Source: Clostridium ganghwense
GTDB lineage: Bacteria > Bacillota > Clostridia > Clostridiales > Clostridiaceae
Assembly (NCBI RefSeq): GCF_026735165.1
Contig: NZ_JAPQES010000001.1
Coordinates: 1,302,001 to 1,366,000, forward strand
DNA: 64,000 nucleotides
Reading direction: 5' to 3'
The notes under the pieces: generated by a model
Databases searched by the model: none
The model's input: only the letters and a program-made list of their open reading frames with translations
What the model was told of the DNA's origin: nothing
Part shown: in pieces, positions 61,152 through 64,000 of the stretch
Layout of the letters: the number at the start of each line of letters is the position of its first letter
Numbering within the stretch: the first letter of the stretch is position 1
Translations under genes and position numbers: made by a program

Positions 61152-61183
61152 CACAAAAAAAGAAAAGTGCGTCGCACTTTTCT
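61152..61183 (-). terminator. Terminator after the parM operon
   Basis: AAGAAAAGTGCG / CGCACTTTTCTT followed on the minus strand by TTTTTTTGTG. Confidence 0.9.
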
Positions 61184-61566
61184 TAAATTCTACTTTCTAA
61201 GTCTTCATCAACTATAGATTTTCTTTTTATTTTTATCCCCTTAAAGTCAGGCTTATCTTGTACTTGAGTTATAGGTTTAACTGGAGTTGGTTGTACTTGT
61301 GGTTGTACTTGTGGTTGTGGTTGCACTTGTCGTTGTACTGGCACATGATTTACTTCCAGAGCTGCTGCAGCTGTAATATTTCCATTATACAAATATCTCA
61401 TATCTAACAACTTATCATCTATATCTTTCCTACCTTCGAATATTAAACCTTTTAATATTAAATCCTTTATTCTGTCGCTTCTATCACCTTCAATATACTT
61501 TAATAACTCGTCATCTACTATTTTGTCCTTTTTCTTTCTACGGCCTATATATAAAGAAATCTGCAT
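61183..61566 (-). CDS. ParR-like partner protein of the ParM operon
   Basis: 127 aa. N-terminal MQISLYIGRRKKKDKIVDDELL followed by a short helical domain (YIEGDRSDRIKDLILKGLIFEG) like the ribbon-helix-helix-type front of ParR adaptors. Then a Gln/Pro/Val-rich linker (VQPQPQVQPQVQPTPVKP) and a basic tail (FKGIKIKRKSI). Its place, last in a parM operon, supports a centromere-binding adaptor role. AGGAGGGGAATT precedes the ATG. Confidence 0.75.
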   Translation of the reverse strand: MQISLYIGRRKKKDKIVDDELLKYIEGDRSDRIKDLILKGLIFEGRKDIDDKLLDMRYLYNGNITAAAALEVNHVPVQRQVQPQPQVQPQVQPTPVKPITQVQDKPDFKGIKIKRKSIVDEDLESRI

Positions 61567-61581
61567 AATTCCCCTCCTCTC

Positions 61582-61788
61582 TCACCCTATGTTTTTCCAT
61601 ATTTTTACACTTTGTTTAAACAAGTCCCAAGGCTTTTGTGGTCTATTTAAATATACTATGTTGTGGAGTTCTTTCTCTGGATAGGGCTTAAGTACAGCAG
61701 TTCCCTTCCCTGTGAACTTAATGTTCTCAATAATTAGTAGTTTGCCATCCTTTTTGTTTCTACATCCTTTCCAAAAAGAAATATTCAT
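61582..61788 (-). pseudogene. Chimeric mini-gene: ParR-like start fused to ParM C-terminus
   Basis: 68 codons. The first 15 (MNISFWKGCRNKKDG) match the ParR-like start (MQISLYIGRRKKKD); the rest (IIENIKFTGKGTAVLKPYPEKEL, then IVYLNRPQKPWDLFKQSVKIWK) matches the last 50 residues of ParM. The spacers before and after it are near-identical (AGAGAGGAGGGGAATTATG). It arises from tandem duplication of the parM/parR junction and still has a ribosome site, so a short peptide may be made. Confidence 0.85.
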
Positions 61789-61803
61789 AATTCCCCTCCT
61801 CTC

Positions 61804-62847
61804 TTAACCTACATTTCTCTTCCACTTTCTAACGCCTTGCTTAAATAAGCCTGATGGATTTTGTGTTCTGTTTAAATATATTGCATTCTTAAATTCTTCC
61901 TCAAGATAAGGCTTAAGTACAGTAGCTCCTCCCCCTGTGAATATAATATTCTCGATGAAAGGAAAAGCACTTTCCCAGACTGTCTGTATCTCTAAAATAA
62001 TTTTTCTAGCTAAACTTTTATATGCCTTTTGAATAACTGGAGTTAAATCATATCCTTTTATTTGACCTGCTGCTACTATATATTGTATTTGTCCATCTCC
62101 AACATTAAAATGTAATTCCTGCTCTATGTAATCTTTCACCCACATATAAGCCGTATACATTCCACTGTTTTTTGTTTCACAGAAGTCTGAAAGAGGCTCT
62201 AGGGCATCAACCAAATACAAGTTGTGAGTTTTACCTCCAATATCAGATATAGCATTTACCTTTCTAGCCATATCTTTATTAGAAATATTTCCATTTTTAT
62301 CTAGTATCAAATCACATAAAGTTCCATGAGGCTGAGCTTTTATAATTAAGTCCTCTACCTTTATAATTTTATTTTGAAAATCCTTTTGTCCATAAAGCTT
62401 CATAGCTAAACTATGTTGTCTAATTACCTTTGCTCTCATTTTTTCAATTCTGTCCTTATCTAGGCTTGCCTTTACTGGAAGTCCCATTACAAGCTTTACT
62501 GCACTCATAGGTTTTTTTGCCATTAAGCTTAGGTGTGTCTTCAATAATATATCAAAGGATGTGTCATTATGCTTGTCCGCTGCTCCATTCCACTGCATGT
62601 TTCTATCTTGCTTCACAGCGCATTCTCCAACTAGATACTTTGAAGCATTTACCTCAACTTCTATTCTGCTCAGCTTGCTTTTTTTGATTTCATTTAAGTC
62701 ACTATCCTTATCATAAAATGGTCTCCATCCAGTAACATATGAAGGCGTTATAAACATCTCAGAATCTTCTGACTTAGATTTAGTATCTGCATATCCGTCA
62801 TCAATTACTTGTACATTAAAAGAATCTACTATGTTGTTCTTTCCCAT
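61804..62847 (-). CDS. parM: ParM/StbA-family actin-like plasmid segregation protein
   Basis: 347 aa, actin fold of plasmid type. Phosphate 1-like start (FNVQVIDDGYADTKS), VMGLPVKAS, phosphate 2-like NAISDIGGKTHNLYLVDA, and the adenosine motif NIIFTGGGATVLKPYLEEEF are in the expected order. Such proteins form ATP-driven filaments that push plasmid copies apart. It heads an operon with a ParR-like gene. On this apparently chromosomal stretch it may be a relic of an integrated plasmid or phage. Confidence 0.88.
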   Translation of the reverse strand: MGKNNIVDSFNVQVIDDGYADTKSKSEDSEMFITPSYVTGWRPFYDKDSDLNEIKKSKLSRIEVEVNASKYLVGECAVKQDRNMQWNGAADKHNDTSFDILLKTHLSLMAKKPMSAVKLVMGLPVKASLDKDRIEKMRAKVIRQHSLAMKLYGQKDFQNKIIKVEDLIIKAQPHGTLCDLILDKNGNISNKDMARKVNAISDIGGKTHNLYLVDALEPLSDFCETKNSGMYTAYMWVKDYIEQELHFNVGDGQIQYIVAAGQIKGYDLTPVIQKAYKSLARKIILEIQTVWESAFPFIENIIFTGGGATVLKPYLEEEFKNAIYLNRTQNPSGLFKQGVRKWKRNVG

Positions 62848-62879
62848 TAAGCGTTCCCCCCCTGAATATTTGATGTATT

Positions 62880-62945
62880 ACAACGGAATATATTATATTA
62901 TATTCTCTTTCCATTTTATTCCATTATAATACATTGGAAGAAATT
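62880..62945. promoter_or_regulatory. Possible centromere-like site upstream of parM
   Basis: TTCCATTTTATTCCATTATAATACATTGGAA (given in parts: TTCCA at 62910 and 62920, TGGAA near 62935) shows short direct and inverted copies of TTCCA/TGGAA in the parM promoter. ParR sites usually lie here as short repeats. Weak evidence. Confidence 0.35.
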
Positions 62946-63041
62946 AGTAAATACTCCTTTGGTATTTTAAAATATAATTTTTTTATTTTTACTGTCCACT
63001 TTTTCCCATAACTGCATATTTACTAACTGGAGGGGATTAAT

Positions 63042-63503
63042 ATGACTAATTTTACAATGATAGAAAATGAACTTTTTAATTATGATATAAGTGGACAAGC
63101 TTTTAAATTATACTGTCTTTTAAAAAGCTATTGCTTTAATGGAAAAACTACCTGCTATCCATCTCAAAAAACTTTAGCAGATAGATTAAATAGAAGTGTT
63201 AGAACAATTCAAAGAAGTTTAAAAGAACTAGTTAAGACTGGTTTAATCAAAATAAAAAGAAGAGGATCTATAAGCAATATATATGAGTTAATTGGAATTT
63301 CAAAGAATGCAACTTCTATACATACATCTTTAAATAAAATTTTAGAGAAAAAAACATCTCAAAAATCAAATTTGACTTATTCAAATAAAAAGGAAGATTT
63401 GTTTAATAATTACGCTCAAAGAAATTATGACTTCGAAAAACTAGAAAATGCTCTCCTAGGCAATTCTCCTATTCCCGAAAATATTTATGAGCTCTTAAAG
63501 TAA
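63042..63503 (+). CDS. Helix-turn-helix protein like the N-terminus of plasmid/phage replication initiators
   Basis: 153 aa. An HTH_36-type winged helix fills residues 1-85: MIENELFNYDISGQAFKLYCLLKSYCF (in pieces), TTCYPSQKTLADRLNRSVRTIQRSLKELVKTGLIKIKRR (TLADRLNRSVRTIQRSLKEL is the recognition unit). The tail is polar without a known domain. GGAGGGG precedes the ATG. Divergent from the parM operon, so it could regulate it or be a remnant of a replication module. Confidence 0.8.
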   Translation: MTNFTMIENELFNYDISGQAFKLYCLLKSYCFNGKTTCYPSQKTLADRLNRSVRTIQRSLKELVKTGLIKIKRRGSISNIYELIGISKNATSIHTSLNKILEKKTSQKSNLTYSNKKEDLFNNYAQRNYDFEKLENALLGNSPIPENIYELLK

Positions 63504-63941
63504 TATTCCCAAATCTCAAGTAAAAAATCACTGCCTTTTGTTTTCAAAAAAGCTTAAGGCTTTTTGTACTGTACTAAATTACTTATTATTACTTTTTCAC
63601 TTAATTTTTTATAAAAATAATCGAAATATTATATATAAAGATAAACACTTTAATTATAATTTTTAATACTTTTTGTTTAAATATAGTTTTGTTATATTTA
63701 TGTCGTATTAGATTGGACATAATATATTTCTTTAATGTGTCACCTTATTTTCTTCTGATATGACACAGAAGTATCAGAAAGAATACTAACTTAATAAAAA
63801 AATTAAATAAAAATAATTTAAGAAAGTCTACGCCATCTATTTTAATAATCTGTATATAAATCACGCATAAATATTTCAGAAAATTTTGAATTGTACACTT
63901 TTTCAAAACAATCTTTTACTGTATATTCAGGAGGATAACAT
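63504..63941. other. AT-rich intergenic region with inverted repeats
   Basis: 438 bp. A short terminator-like hairpin AAAAGC-TTAAG-GCTTTTT lies at 63548-63567. At 63753-63779 TTCTGATA-11-TATCAGAA is a perfect inverted repeat, interlocked with GTGTCA (63737) and TGACAC (63761). This could be an operator for the gene starting at 63942. No coding frame is seen. Confidence 0.5.
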
Positions 63942-64000
63942 ATGAACATAAATGACATTAATGAAGTAAGAACTTATTCCATAGAAGCCCTAAAATACAA
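63942..64000 (+). CDS. Start of an unidentified gene (runs off window)
   Basis: ATG at 63942 behind AGGAGGATAACAT; the first 19 codons read MNINDINEVRTYSIEALKY and stay open to the window edge. Too short to assign. Confidence 0.6.
   Translation, partial: MNINDINEVRTYSIEALKY

Overview
The window is chromosomal DNA of a low-GC, endospore-forming anaerobe of the genus Clostridium in the broad sense. The base composition is very AT-rich, almost every gene has a strong GGAGG-type ribosome site, and many genes end in intrinsic terminators. Sporulation and germination genes are present (an H-type SASP, a gerA-type operon, a Spo0E-like phosphatase), together with clostridial redox proteins, SigI/RsgI, T-box control and many soluble or membrane chemoreceptors. 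The gene content would suit the C. botulinum group I / C. sporogenes neighbourhood, but the species is an inference. I see no rRNA, tRNA, CRISPR array or intact transposase gene.

Layout. 1-1.3 kb: 5' part of ribD behind an FMN riboswitch. 1.3-8.2 kb: a secreted beta-propeller protein, sspH, and a germinant receptor operon with a duplicated B subunit (A-B-B-C). 8.2-15.7 kb: peptidase T, a lipoprotein, a NusG_II/Gx-transporter pair divergent from the flavin transferase ApbE, a secreted protein with nine 45-bp repeats, and a PAS chemoreceptor. 15.9-18.4 kb: a phage-appendage-like protein with about 25 14-residue SHAEG repeats and a self-cleaving G2 domain, beside a carbohydrate-binding-like protein. 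18.5-22.7 kb: a Spo0E-like small protein, a TetR/membrane-protein pair with two matching palindromic operators, and glgC-glgD. 23-33.8 kb: an orphan histidine kinase, a palindromic repeat element, a membrane ferredoxin, PhnA-like protein, MATE exporter (with an attenuator-like leader and an IS200/IS605 end at its stop codon), a DHFR-like/WYL pair, a diguanylate cyclase, and a GNAT/ATP-grasp pair.

33.9-41.4 kb is a block transcribed entirely on the minus strand. It combines two ArsR regulators, an ACR3 arsenite pump, a DUF318/ArsP-like permease, a cysteine-rich ferredoxin, two thioredoxin-like proteins, CcdA, SHOCT proteins, and a 5'-truncated 4Fe-4S/FMN-binding membrane protein. It looks like a partly decayed metalloid/thiol-redox resistance island, with a histidine-kinase relic inside it. 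41.5-48 kb: an HD-GYP protein, then a likely cell-wall stress circuit (DUF5667 protein, sigI, two tandem rsgI genes, GH73 glucosaminidase). 48-54.4 kb: ferritin-like protein, a lipid glycosyltransferase, a TIM-barrel isomerase, and a serine biosynthesis operon (class V aminotransferase, serA) behind a T-box leader. 55-59 kb: a chemoreceptor and an OmpR/histidine kinase pair.

59-64 kb: ten DnaA-box-like 9-mers lie in about 340 bp, far from any dnaA gene. They are followed by a small basic protein, ispF, the DUF2922/DUF1659 pair, and a plasmid-type ParM operon. In that operon the parM/downstream-gene junction has been tandemly duplicated (222-bp period), producing a chimeric mini-gene. A plasmid-replication-like HTH protein and the start of an unidentified gene end the window.

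The items I consider most worth following up are the DnaA-box cluster, the SigI circuit with one apparently non-cleavable RsgI, the SHAEG/G2 protein pair, the parM junction duplication, and the redox/metalloid island with its shared upstream motifs.
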